A DNA stretch of 36,258 nucleotides from an uncultured Oscillospiraceae bacterium (lineage in GTDB: Bacteria; Bacillota; Clostridia; Oscillospirales; Ruminococcaceae), in contig CASFKY010000013.1 of NCBI GenBank assembly GCA_949295465.1, forward strand, positions 1-36,258. The letters run 5' to 3'. Position numbers and translations under genes: made by a program. The notes beneath the pieces are model-generated. The model did not search any database. It had not been told where the DNA came from and was given only the letters and a program-made list of their open reading frames with translations. Positions 7,128 to 13,753 of the stretch are shown in pieces. Positions within the stretch are counted from its first letter, which is position 1; each line of letters begins with the position of its first letter.

Positions 7128-7709
7128 ATGACCAAAAAAGCCGCGCTGTACGGGGAGCTGTTCCGCTCCACCTTCCGGCTCAGCGCCTTTACCTTCGGCG
7201 GCGGGTATGTGATCGTGCCCCTGATGCGCAAGCGGTTTGTGGACCAGCTGCACTGGATCGACGAGGAGGAGATGCTGGACCTGATCTCGGTATCCCAGAC
7301 CTCCCCGGGCCCCATCGCGGTGAACGCCTCGCTGATGCTGGGCTATCGGATGGCCGGGGTGCCCGGCGCCCTCATCACCGCGTTCGGCACGGTGCTGCCC
7401 CCCCTCCTCATCATCTCTGTGATCTCCTTTTTTTACCAGATGTTCCGCTCCAACTACTTTGTGAACGCCGCCATGCAGGGGATGCAGGCGGGGGTTGCCG
7501 CGGTGATCTGCGGGGTGGTGCTGGATATGGGCCGCTCGGTGCTGGCCGGCCGCAACTGGCTGTCCGGGCTTATCCTGGCAGGGGTGTTTGTGGCGGTGTA
7601 CTTTTATAAAGTGAACGTGTTCTGGGTCATCCTGCTCTGCGGCGCCGTCGGCTTTTTTGCCGGTCGGGGCCGCCGCCCCAAGACCGGCGGGAAGGAGGAG
7701 GCGGAATGA
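7128..7709 (+). CDS. Chromate transporter (ChrA-like half), subunit 1
   Basis: A 193-residue membrane protein with the CHR-family N-terminal signature FGGGYVIVPLM and, about 45 residues later, SQTSPGPIAVNAS. Several hydrophobic helices follow. Long-chain ChrA proteins of about 400 residues contain two homologous CHR domains; this gene and the next each encode one, so they are a short-chain pair that presumably assembles as a heterodimer. The family exports chromate or related oxyanions using the proton motive force, but many members in gut Clostridia have no tested substrate. ATG 7128 has gggagggat upstream; GTG 7125 is an alternative one codon earlier. The stop codon overlaps the next start (ATGA at 7706-7709), indicating translational coupling. 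Confidence 0.85.
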   Translation: MTKKAALYGELFRSTFRLSAFTFGGGYVIVPLMRKRFVDQLHWIDEEEMLDLISVSQTSPGPIAVNASLMLGYRMAGVPGALITAFGTVLPPLLIISVISFFYQMFRSNYFVNAAMQGMQAGVAAVICGVVLDMGRSVLAGRNWLSGLILAGVFVAVYFYKVNVFWVILLCGAVGFFAGRGRRPKTGGKEEAE

Positions 7710-8275
7710 TCTACTTGCAGCTGTTCCTCAGCATGTTCCAGATCGGGCTGTTCAGCGTGGGCGGCGGCTATGTGGCCATCCCCCTCATCCAGCACCAGGT
7801 GGTGGAGCTGCACGGCTGGCTCACGGCCACCGAATTCACCGACATCATCACCATCGCCGAGATGACCCCCGGCCCCATTGCCATCAATTCCGCCACCTTT
7901 GTGGGCATCCGGGTGGCCGGCATTCCCGGGGCTCTGGTGGCCACCTTCGGCTGTGTGCTGCCCTCCTGCTGCATCGTTCTGGTGCTGGCCCGGATCTACT
8001 ACAAATACCGCAGTCTGGAGGGAATGAGGCGGATCCTCTCCGGCCTGCGCCCCGCCGTGGTGGGGATGATTGCCTCTGCCGGGCTCTCCATCCTTCTGCT
8101 GGCCCTGTTTGTCCAGGGCCGGCTGCCCCAAAGCCCCGCGGACCTGAACCTGCCGGGCGTGCTGATCTTCGCGGCCGCCCTGGTGGGGCTGCGCCGGTTC
8201 CGGCTCAGCCCTCTCCGGGTGATGGCCGGCACAGGACTGGCAGGGCTGATTCTCTACCCCTTGCTGGGGCTTTAA
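7706..8275 (+). CDS. Chromate transporter (ChrA-like half), subunit 2
   Basis: A 189-residue homologue of the preceding gene. It repeats the same signatures in the same order: FSVGGGYVAIPLI near the N-terminus and AEMTPGPIAINSATF about 45 residues later, then four or five membrane helices. Its start overlaps the stop of the first half by four bases (ATGA), typical of proteins made in equal amounts. In known short-chain CHR pairs both halves are required and insert with opposite topology; that is knowledge of the family and is not shown here. The gene ends 93 bases before the small Cys/His-rich protein gene; no clear GC-rich terminator is visible between them, only an AT-only dyad at about 8276-8295. 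Confidence 0.85.
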   Translation: MIYLQLFLSMFQIGLFSVGGGYVAIPLIQHQVVELHGWLTATEFTDIITIAEMTPGPIAINSATFVGIRVAGIPGALVATFGCVLPSCCIVLVLARIYYKYRSLEGMRRILSGLRPAVVGMIASAGLSILLLALFVQGRLPQSPADLNLPGVLIFAAALVGLRRFRLSPLRVMAGTGLAGLILYPLLGL

Positions 8276-8292
8276 AAAATTTTTGAAAATTT

Positions 8293-8319
8293 TGAATGGA
8301 TTTGCCCCTGCCGATCGTA
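8293..8319 (+). promoter_or_regulatory. Possible ECF-type promoter before the Cys/His-rich protein operon
   Basis: TGAATG at 8293-8298 and CGTA at 8316-8319 are 17 bases apart. This resembles the TGAAAC-N16-CGTA architecture of SigW-type ECF promoters. The operon encodes its own ECF sigma factor, so autoregulation would be expected. The match is imperfect and tentative. Confidence 0.33.
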
Positions 8320-8368
8320 TTGGTAGTGAATTCCAGCATTTTATCTTCTTTTGTCAGGAGGAATTGCC

Positions 8369-8674
8369 ATGAAAAAGACTGCGATCGTCATTCTGGCGGC
8401 GGTTCTGGTGCTCTGCATCGGCGCCACCGGCGCTTTTGCGGCCGGCGGCTGGGGGGGCTTCGGGTCAAACCATCATGCCGGCGCCCTCACCTGCCCCGCC
8501 GCCGACGGCAGCTGCCCCTACGGCGGCCTCAACTGCCCCAACAAGAACTGCCCTGCCGGCCACTATACCGACCAGGACGGGGACGGAATCTGTGACAATT
8601 ACGGCAGCTACGGCGCCGGCCAGGGCCAGCACCATGGCCATGAGGCGGGTCATCACGGAGGGTGCTGGAACTGA
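8369..8674 (+). CDS. Small secreted Cys/His-rich protein with DxDGDG calcium-type loop
   Basis: A 101-residue exported protein. ATG 8369 follows aggagg at 8356-8361; earlier in-frame starts have no such site. Residues 1-24 are a signal peptide (MKKT, a hydrophobic core, then AFA before the mature AGG). The mature part has six cysteines (42, 49, 56, 61, 75, 99), arranged in CP pairs, then DQDGDGICD (68-76), which resembles the DxDGDGxxD calcium loop of thrombospondin type 3 and dockerin-like repeats. A tail rich in His and Gly (GQGQHHGHEAGHHGG) follows. Similar short proteins ending in a DGDGxCD loop with His-rich stretches occur in gut Clostridia, mostly uncharacterised. Metal binding outside the membrane is a reasonable inference. 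It lies 24 bases upstream of an ECF sigma factor gene. Confidence 0.8.
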   Translation: MKKTAIVILAAVLVLCIGATGAFAAGGWGGFGSNHHAGALTCPAADGSCPYGGLNCPNKNCPAGHYTDQDGDGICDNYGSYGAGQGQHHGHEAGHHGGCWN

Positions 8675-8698
8675 TCAAAGCCGGCCCGGGGGAATGGT

Positions 8699-9184
8699 AT
8701 GCGGAGCGAGGAAGAGGTAAACCGGGCGGTGGACCGCTATGCGGATATGGTCCGCCGCCTGTGCATGGTGCATCTGAAAAACCATGCCGATACTGAGGAC
8801 ATATTTCAAACTGTGTTTTTGAAGTATGCCCTTAGCTCCGTTTTGTTCCAGAGCGAAGAGCACGAGCGGGCCTGGCTGATCCGGGTGACTCTCAATGCCT
8901 GCCGGGACCTGCTGGGCAGCTTTTTCCGCAGCCGCACCGTCTCTCTGGACCAGGTGCTGGAGGCAGCCGCCCCCTCCCCGCCCGAAAACCGGGAGGTGCT
9001 GGAGGCGGTGCTCTCCCTGCCCGCCAAATACCGAGACGTGGTATACCTGCACTACTATGAGGACTACACGGCCCCCCAGATCAGCCAGATCCTGCACAAA
9101 AACGTGAACACCGTCTATACGCTTCTGACCCGGGCCCGCCAGATGCTGAAGGAGCGGCTGGGAGGTGACGACCATGAGGGATGA
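8699..9184 (+). CDS. ECF-family RNA polymerase sigma factor
   Basis: A 161-residue sigma-70 family protein of ECF size. Region 2 occupies about residues 5-70 (NRAVDRYADMVRRL, then HLKNHADTEDIFQTVFLKY, the usual A-D/E-D-x-x-Q-x-VF-L core). Region 4 covers about 105-155: LPAKYRDVVYLHYYEDYTA, QISQILHKNVNTVYTLLTRA, RQMLKERL, a canonical helix-turn-helix for the -35 element. The start at ATG 8699 has a weak gggga upstream and may depend on coupling to the preceding gene. Its last 11 bases overlap the anti-sigma gene, so sigma and anti-sigma are translationally coupled. The likely targets include its own operon (candidate promoter 8293-8319). Confidence 0.9.
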   Translation: MRSEEEVNRAVDRYADMVRRLCMVHLKNHADTEDIFQTVFLKYALSSVLFQSEEHERAWLIRVTLNACRDLLGSFFRSRTVSLDQVLEAAAPSPPENREVLEAVLSLPAKYRDVVYLHYYEDYTAPQISQILHKNVNTVYTLLTRARQMLKERLGGDDHEG

Positions 9185-9986
9185 GATCAAAAAGGCCTTC
9201 GACGCCGTCCAGGCAGACGCCGCCCTCACCCGGGGCACCAAAGATTTCCTGGCACAGAGGCTTTACCGCCGCCCGGCCCGGCGGCGGGCTGCCCGGCTGG
9301 CGCCGGTGCTGGCCTGTCTTGCCCTCGCGGCGGCAGGCTGGGGCGGGTATCGCTTCTACTTCACCCCCCAGCTCACCGTGAGCATTGATGTGAATCCCTC
9401 CCTGGAGCTGGGGGTCAACCGGCTGAACCGGGTGATCTCGGTGGAGGGATTCAACAGCGACGGGGAGGCTCTGGCCCAATCCCTGGACCTGAAATATATG
9501 GACTGCACGGCCGCCCTCAAAGAGCTGCTCTCCAGCCAGGAACTGACGGCCTATCTGTCCGCCGACGAGCTTGTCTCCATCGCGGTGGTGGGCGGCGAAG
9601 GGGGAGCCGGCCAGGAGCTTCTGACCTTTTTGCAGGACGAGACCGCCGGGCAGGAAAACATCTATTGCTGCTCGGCCAGCTACCAGGAGGTGGCCCCGGC
9701 CCATGAGCTGGGCCTCTCTTACGGGAAATACCGGGCCTGCCTGGCCTTGCAGCAACTGGACCCGGACCTGGAACTGGAGGATGTGTGCCACATGACCATG
9801 CGCCAGATCCAAGATCTGACCCAAGAGCTCTGTGAGGAGGAGGGCAGCGGAGAGAACTGCGAGACTCCCTCCCAGGCCGGCGGAAACGCCTCCCCCCAGG
9901 ATGACTGTGAGGCCGGCACCCAGACCGCCGGCCAGGGCTACGGCGGCGGCCACGGCCAGGGCCGGGGGCACCACAGCGAAGATTGA
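9174..9986 (+). CDS. Membrane anti-sigma factor, RsgI-like, with His/Gly-rich tail
   Basis: This protein has 270 residues. ATG 9174 is preceded by ggaggtga (9161-9168); GTG 9165 would lie inside that site. Residues 1-40 are cytoplasmic and helical (MRDEIKKAFDAVQADAALT...TKDFL), a region that resembles the sigma-binding end of Clostridial anti-sigma proteins. Residues 42-59 are one membrane helix. The exterior begins with TVSIDVNPSLELGVNRLNRV (about 68-87), the hallmark of the RsgI middle domain, and continues to about 210. It ends in a low-complexity segment with repeated Cys, Gly and His (GYGGGHGQGRGHHSED). RsgI proteins hold an ECF sigma factor inactive until an external signal acts on the exterior domain. 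The sensed signal is unknown; the tail resembles that of the secreted protein two genes upstream. Confidence 0.86.
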   Translation: MRDEIKKAFDAVQADAALTRGTKDFLAQRLYRRPARRRAARLAPVLACLALAAAGWGGYRFYFTPQLTVSIDVNPSLELGVNRLNRVISVEGFNSDGEALAQSLDLKYMDCTAALKELLSSQELTAYLSADELVSIAVVGGEGGAGQELLTFLQDETAGQENIYCCSASYQEVAPAHELGLSYGKYRACLALQQLDPDLELEDVCHMTMRQIQDLTQELCEEEGSGENCETPSQAGGNASPQDDCEAGTQTAGQGYGGGHGQGRGHHSED

Positions 9987-9989
9987 GAC

Positions 9990-10030
9990 AAAAAAGCGGC
10001 GCAGAGGATTTTACCTCTGCGCCGCTTTTG
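9990..10030. terminator. Bidirectional terminator between anti-sigma and DMT permease genes
   Basis: A 16-bp stem (9992-10007 with 10014-10029) has AAAA on the left and TTTT on the right of a GC-rich core, plus six A in total on the left flank. It lies between two convergent genes and can serve both. Confidence 0.88.
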
Positions 10031-10037
10031 GGATTTT

Positions 10038-10934
10038 TCAGCCCTCTTCTTCCGGCATGGGGGCACAGTGCTTAAAGCAGAACATCTGGTTGTTGTACAG
10101 GAACATGATCCCGGACATCCCGAAGATGACCAGATACCCCAGCACGCTGTAACCGTCCGGCAGCTGGTCGAAGAGCCAGAAGCCCAGCAGCGCCGAAAAG
10201 ACCACCTGGGCATATTCGTAGATGCTGATCTCCCGGCTGGGGGCGCAGGCATAGGCCTTGGTGAGCCCGAACTGGCCCACCCCCGCAAAGACGCCCACCC
10301 CGCACAGGCAGGCCCACTGGTAGGCGCTCATGGGGGTGTAGTCCCACACAAAGAAGGGCAGCACAATGAGGGTGGAGAGCAGGGAGAAGTAAAAGACAGT
10401 GCACATATCCGGCGAGCCCTTTTTGGAGGCCAGGCGCAGCTCCACGGCGGCCAGGCCGGCCATCAGCCCGCCCAGCGCCCCGATGAGAGAGGGCACCAGA
10501 TTCATGTTGGCAAAACTGGGCTTGATGATCAGAAGACTGCCCAGAAAGGCCCCCACCATGGTCAGCCCGTGCAAAGGCCGGATCCCCTCCTTCAGCAGAA
10601 AGACCGAGAAGAGCAGCGCAAAGAAGGGGGACAGCCGGTTGAGCATGTTGGCGTCCGCCAGGGTCAGGCGGTCCACCGCATAAAAATTGCAGAAAATGCC
10701 GATGGTGCCGAACAGGCTGCGGGCCAACAGGCTGGGCCGGGCCGCCTTAGGCACTGAAAAGCCGATATGCTTGGAGAGAATGATGCAGGTTGCCACCAGC
10801 AAAGCCCCCGAATTTCGGAAAAAGCATTTCTGCATGGAGGGCAGATCTCCCGCCAGCTGCACACAGGCGTTCATACAGCCAAAGCCCACGCAGGAGAGCA
10901 GATTGAACAAAATTCCCTTTTGTTTGTTGGTCAT
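10038..10934 (-). CDS. DMT-superfamily (EamA) membrane permease
   Basis: A 298-residue integral membrane protein with ten predicted hydrophobic helices in two homologous halves, the layout of EamA/DMT exporters. Characteristic segments are FFRNSGALLVA in the first half, NFYAVDRLTLADANMLNRLSP (the helix 3-4 region) and, in the second half, KAYACAPSREISIYEYAQVVFSALLG followed by FDQLPD. The substrates of this group are small metabolites, often exported amino acids or nucleosides; this one cannot be assigned. ATG 10934 is 57 bases downstream of a good -10 element. The gene stands alone: a bidirectional terminator lies after it and the degV terminator before it. The palindrome at 11042-11056 may be its operator. 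Confidence 0.87.
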   Translation of the reverse strand: MTNKQKGILFNLLSCVGFGCMNACVQLAGDLPSMQKCFFRNSGALLVATCIILSKHIGFSVPKAARPSLLARSLFGTIGIFCNFYAVDRLTLADANMLNRLSPFFALLFSVFLLKEGIRPLHGLTMVGAFLGSLLIIKPSFANMNLVPSLIGALGGLMAGLAAVELRLASKKGSPDMCTVFYFSLLSTLIVLPFFVWDYTPMSAYQWACLCGVGVFAGVGQFGLTKAYACAPSREISIYEYAQVVFSALLGFWLFDQLPDGYSVLGYLVIFGMSGIMFLYNNQMFCFKHCAPMPEEEG

Positions 10935-10991
10935 CCCGGCGCTTCCCTTCCGTTTTTATTCCCGCGGGCGTTCTGCCGCCCTCCTGATTTC

Positions 10992-11020
10992 AGTATACGC
11001 TTCCCTTTGTTTTGCGTAAA
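10992..11020 (-). promoter_or_regulatory. Promoter of the DMT permease gene
   Basis: Reading the minus strand, TTTACG (plus 11015-11020) and TATACT (plus 10992-10997) are separated by 17 bases. The -10 matches at five of six positions. Confidence 0.65.
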
Positions 11021-11041
11021 GGGACTCTTTTTCACTCCGAT

Positions 11042-11056
11042 GTGAGGATTCCTCAC
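11042..11056. promoter_or_regulatory. Perfect palindrome upstream of the DMT permease promoter
   Basis: GTGAGGA (11042-11048) and TCCTCAC (11050-11056) flank a single T. It lies 22 bases upstream of the permease -35 hexamer and 11 bases from the degV terminator, so is a candidate activator or repressor site. Confidence 0.4.
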
Positions 11057-11066
11057 TTCACTCTCC

Positions 11067-11101
11067 AAAAAGCCGGGGCGGAGAACTCTCTCCGCCCCGG
11101 C
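11067..11101 (-). terminator. Terminator of the pdx kinase-trmL-degV operon
   Basis: A 13-bp stem (11072-11084 with 11089-11101), a four-base loop, and five U on the minus strand (A at plus 11067-11071), located 17 bases after the degV stop codon. Confidence 0.88.
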
Positions 11102-11117
11102 CCGGGTTCTGTAAATT

Positions 11118-12005
11118 TCAGCCCTTGAGGCCGCCCCGGGGCCGCCCCAAAAAGGCGATGGCCAGGCTGTCCGGGCCGGTGTTGGCGCTGACTGCCCCGC
11201 CCAGCTTGAAGACATTCACCGGGGGGTGACCAAACTCCTTTTTGCAGAGCTTTTCCAGCTCTTTCAGCCTTTCCGGGTTGTCGGTGCCGGCGATCTGATA
11301 TTCCAGCTCGGCCAGGTTTTCCACCCGGCTCTTCACATATTTCACCATGGCGGGGGCCACGGCCGCGTCGCCCCGCACCTTGGCCTCCACCTTTGTCTTG
11401 CCGTCAATGAGGCTGACCACCGGGCGCAGGCCCAGCAGCTCCCCCGCAAAGGCTGCGGCGGCGCTGATGCGGCCGCTCTTTTTCATCTGCCGCAGGGTAA
11501 AGGCGGCCAGGCATATCTCTTCCCGGTCCATCTCCTCCTCCAGCTGACGGGCCGCATACTCCACTTCGGCGCCGTTGCGGATGCGGCGGGCCGCCTCGCA
11601 CAGATACCAGCCGAAGGCCATGCTGTAGGTGCGGCTGTCCACCAGGCGGATCTTGAAGCCGTGGCCCGGCCTCTCCTCGTCCAGCCGGGCCATGGCCAGC
11701 AGCGCGTTGTCGTAGGTGCTGCTGCCTCCCCGGTTCAGGGTCACCAGCAGCAGCTCGGTGTAGCCCTCGTCCATGTACTGGCAGAACCGCTCAAAAAATT
11801 GCAGACTGGTGATGGCCGCGGTGCTGGGCACCCCCTGGGCGCTGCGCATCATCTGATAAAACTCATCCTGGGTGAAGTCCTGCCGCTCGATGTAGGTTTT
11901 CCCGTCCAGGGTGATGGGAAACCCAAACACATCAATGCCGTACCGCTCCGCCAGTTCCTGGGGGATATCGCAGGAGGAATCGGTCAAAATCGCGATTTTA
12001 CTCAT
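11118..12005 (-). CDS. DegV family fatty-acid-binding protein
   Basis: A 295-residue DegV/DUF194 protein. The N-terminus KIAILTDSSCDIPQELAERYGIDVFGFPI is the standard family opening, with TDSS forming part of the ligand-head-group site. PSTAAIT (near residue 60) and the second-domain segments VVSLIDGKTKVEAKVRG and HPPVNVFKLGGAVSANTGP are also typical; the latter is the C-terminal G-x-x-x-x-x-H-x-GP-like region of the family. DegV proteins (FakB in some species) bind a single fatty acid in the cytoplasm, and in characterised cases present it to the kinase FakA for phospholipid synthesis. No fakA is visible here. ATG 12005 is preceded by gaggga; it overlaps the trmL stop by eight bases, so it is translationally coupled as the last gene of a three-gene operon. 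A longer upstream frame is rejected. Confidence 0.9.
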   Translation of the reverse strand: MSKIAILTDSSCDIPQELAERYGIDVFGFPITLDGKTYIERQDFTQDEFYQMMRSAQGVPSTAAITSLQFFERFCQYMDEGYTELLLVTLNRGGSSTYDNALLAMARLDEERPGHGFKIRLVDSRTYSMAFGWYLCEAARRIRNGAEVEYAARQLEEEMDREEICLAAFTLRQMKKSGRISAAAAFAGELLGLRPVVSLIDGKTKVEAKVRGDAAVAPAMVKYVKSRVENLAELEYQIAGTDNPERLKELEKLCKKEFGHPPVNVFKLGGAVSANTGPDSLAIAFLGRPRGGLKG

Positions 12006-12516
12006 GGTCTGTTCCCTCGTCCTTCCATTCATACTCGCGCAGGCGGCCCTTGTTTTCCAGGTCGGGAAAATCCCACTGGCGCAGGGCTTCATACACCCCC
12101 ACCGCCACGCTGTTGGATAAATTCAGGCTGCGGGCCTGCCCCCGCATGGGCAGCCGCACGCAGTTGGCCTGGTTTTGGAACAGCAGGCTCTCGGGCAGGC
12201 CCCGGTCCTCCCGGCCAAACACCAGATAGGCGCCGTCCGGGTAGGCTATGTCGGTGTACCTTTGGGGCGCTTTGGTGGAAAAATAGTAGAAAGGCCCGCT
12301 GTTTTTGGAGAAAAACTCCTCCAGGTTCTCATAATATGTTATATCAAGGAAATGCCAATAGTCAAGGCCTGCCCGCTTGAGCTTTTTGTCGTCGATGGTA
12401 AAGCCCATAGGCCCCACCAGATGCAGCCGTGCCCCGGTGGCCGCGCAGGTGCGGGCCACGTTGCCGGTGTTCTGGGGGATACGGGGTTCCACCATCACAA
12501 TATTCAGTACTGCCAT
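11998..12516 (-). CDS. trmL: tRNA (cytidine/uridine-34-2'-O)-methyltransferase TrmL
   Basis: A 172-residue SPOUT (SpoU-class) methyltransferase of the short TrmL type. Motif 1 is in NIVMVEPRIPQNTGNVARTC (the N-T-G-N-x-x-R core), motif 2 is YLVFGREDRGLP, and motif 3 is RSLNLSNSVAVGVYEALRQ; motifs 2 and 3 form the trefoil knot that binds S-adenosylmethionine. TrmL methylates the 2'-hydroxyl of the wobble nucleotide in leucine tRNAs. At 172 residues it lacks the additional RNA-binding domains of longer SpoU proteins. ATG 12516 has gaggaga upstream and begins ten bases after the kinase stop codon. The order kinase-trmL-degV suggests one transcript ending at 11067. Confidence 0.92.
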   Translation of the reverse strand: MAVLNIVMVEPRIPQNTGNVARTCAATGARLHLVGPMGFTIDDKKLKRAGLDYWHFLDITYYENLEEFFSKNSGPFYYFSTKAPQRYTDIAYPDGAYLVFGREDRGLPESLLFQNQANCVRLPMRGQARSLNLSNSVAVGVYEALRQWDFPDLENKGRLREYEWKDEGTDHE

Positions 12517-12526
12517 CTCTTTCTCC

Positions 12527-13357
12527 TCATCTGTCCCCCGGGGCCAGCCGCCCCAGGTGAGGTTCCAGCCAGACGCCCAGCCGGGTATCTGCGGTTTTGG
12601 GGGTGGCGGCGATGCAGTCGGCCACAAAGCCGGCGGCCAGCTCCGCCGCCTGTTCCAGGCTGCCGCCCCGCAGCAGCTCTCCCACCAGCACCGCGGCAAA
12701 GAGATCGCCGGTACCGGGGAAGTTGGTGTCCAGCCGGGTGCGCTCCGCCAAAAATCCCTTTTCGCCCCTGCGGGCTCCCGCGTTGGCCAGGTCCTGCCCC
12801 AGGGGCAGGCCGGTCACCACCACCTGGCCATACAGGCCTGCCAGCTCCTCGGCAAGGCCCAACGCCTGCTCCCGGCTCAGCTGCTCCGGCAGGGGCCGGC
12901 CCAGCAGATAGCAGGCCTCGGTGAGGTTGGGGGTGATCAGGTCGGCCCTGCCGCAGAGCTCCCGCATGCCCTGGCACAGCTCCCGGGACAGGCCGCTGTA
13001 CAGCCGCCCCCCGTCCCCCATCACCGGGTCGGTGACCTTGAGGGCCTTCGGCCACAGTTCAAAGGCCCGGCGCACCAGGGCCAGCTGTTCCTCGCCGGAG
13101 AGATAGCCGGTATAGATGCAGTCAAATTCCAGCCCCAGGCTGTGGTAGTGCTCCAGCGCCCGGGGGGTGTAGTCGTCGGTGTTCAGCACCGCCGGCCGGC
13201 CCAGCCCCCCGGTGTGGGTGGAGAGCAGGGCCGTGGGCAGGGGCACCGGCTGATGCCCCATCACCGCCAGGGCCGGCAGGATGGCGCAGAGGCTGGAACG
13301 CCCCGCGCCCGATAGATCGTGGATGCAGAGGATCCGTTTGGGTTGCTGTTGAGTCAT
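12527..13357 (-). CDS. Pyridoxal/pyridoxamine kinase (ribokinase family)
   Basis: A 276-residue protein of the PdxK/PdxY group, which phosphorylates pyridoxal, pyridoxine or pyridoxamine with ATP in vitamin B6 salvage. Diagnostic parts are the N-terminal ILCIHDLSGAGRSSL, the LSTHTGG segment near residue 46, DPVMGDGGRLY in the middle and NFPGTGDLFAAVLVG near the C-terminus, whose GTGD contains the catalytic aspartate and anion hole. The glycine-rich HDLSGAGRSSL is typical of Clostridial pyridoxamine kinases. ATG 13357 has aaaggaaag upstream; an ORF extending to 13660 merely continues through the promoter into the antisense of the small plus-strand gene. It is first in the operon with trmL and degV. 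Confidence 0.9.
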   Translation of the reverse strand: MTQQQPKRILCIHDLSGAGRSSLCAILPALAVMGHQPVPLPTALLSTHTGGLGRPAVLNTDDYTPRALEHYHSLGLEFDCIYTGYLSGEEQLALVRRAFELWPKALKVTDPVMGDGGRLYSGLSRELCQGMRELCGRADLITPNLTEACYLLGRPLPEQLSREQALGLAEELAGLYGQVVVTGLPLGQDLANAGARRGEKGFLAERTRLDTNFPGTGDLFAAVLVGELLRGGSLEQAAELAAGFVADCIAATPKTADTRLGVWLEPHLGRLAPGDR

Positions 13358-13385
13358 GTCTTCTTTCCTTTCCGATACGGTATCC

Positions 13386-13414
13386 ATTGTACCACAACCC
13401 GCCCGGCGGCACAA
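13386..13414 (-). promoter_or_regulatory. Promoter of the pdx kinase-trmL-degV operon
   Basis: On the minus strand TTGTGC (plus 13409-13414) and TACAAT (plus 13386-13391) are 17 bases apart; the start codon is 28 bases downstream. The -10 is good, the -35 only half matched. Confidence 0.45.
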
Positions 13415-13516
13415 AGGTGAATAACTCCCTTTTGGGATGGGAATGATACCGAAAAGGGAGCGCCGCCCCAAAGGCCGCGCCCCCGCACCCAACGAATGAC
13501 CAAGGAGGAACCGTCC

Positions 13517-13702
13517 ATGCGCAAGGAAAGCACGATGACCATGGCCGCCACCGGCCTGGCCCTGGGGGCCGCCGCCGGGATGATCGGGCTGTGGGCCACC
13601 CACCAGAACACCCGCCAGATGAAAAAAGTGGCCAAGAAAGCCGCCCACGCCGCCGAACACGCGGTGATGAGCCTGGACAAGCTGGCCCGGGAATACCGCT
13701 GA
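13517..13702 (+). CDS. Small single-pass membrane protein, function unknown
   Basis: A 61-residue peptide. ATG 13517 sits six bases after aaggaggaa (13502-13510), a strong start; the frame upstream has no comparable site. It has one Ala/Gly-rich hydrophobic segment at about residues 8-27 (MAATGLALGAAAGMIGLWA), then a basic amphipathic helix (RQMKKVAKKAAHAAEHAVMSLDKLAREYR). The shape recalls YtxH-like stress or envelope small proteins, but the similarity is only in composition. It has its own terminator immediately after the stop codon (13705-13746) and is divergent from the pyridoxal kinase operon. I do not recognise a function. Confidence 0.72.
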   Translation: MRKESTMTMAATGLALGAAAGMIGLWATHQNTRQMKKVAKKAAHAAEHAVMSLDKLAREYR

Positions 13703-13704
13703 GC

Positions 13705-13746
13705 AAAAAAGCAGCGAAGGCCTTGGATGCCTTCGCTGCTTTTTTT
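13705..13746. terminator. Bidirectional terminator between small membrane protein and L,D-transpeptidase
   Basis: A 17-bp stem (13705-13721 with 13729-13745) has six A on the left and six or more T on the right of a GC core. It ends both convergent genes. Confidence 0.9.
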
Positions 13747-13753
13747 GCCGGAT

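Noticed and set aside
8276-8295. AT-only dyad after the chromate transporter as a terminator
   Set aside because: The arms contain only A and T (AAAATTTT-like) with no GC core, so it is too weak to call.
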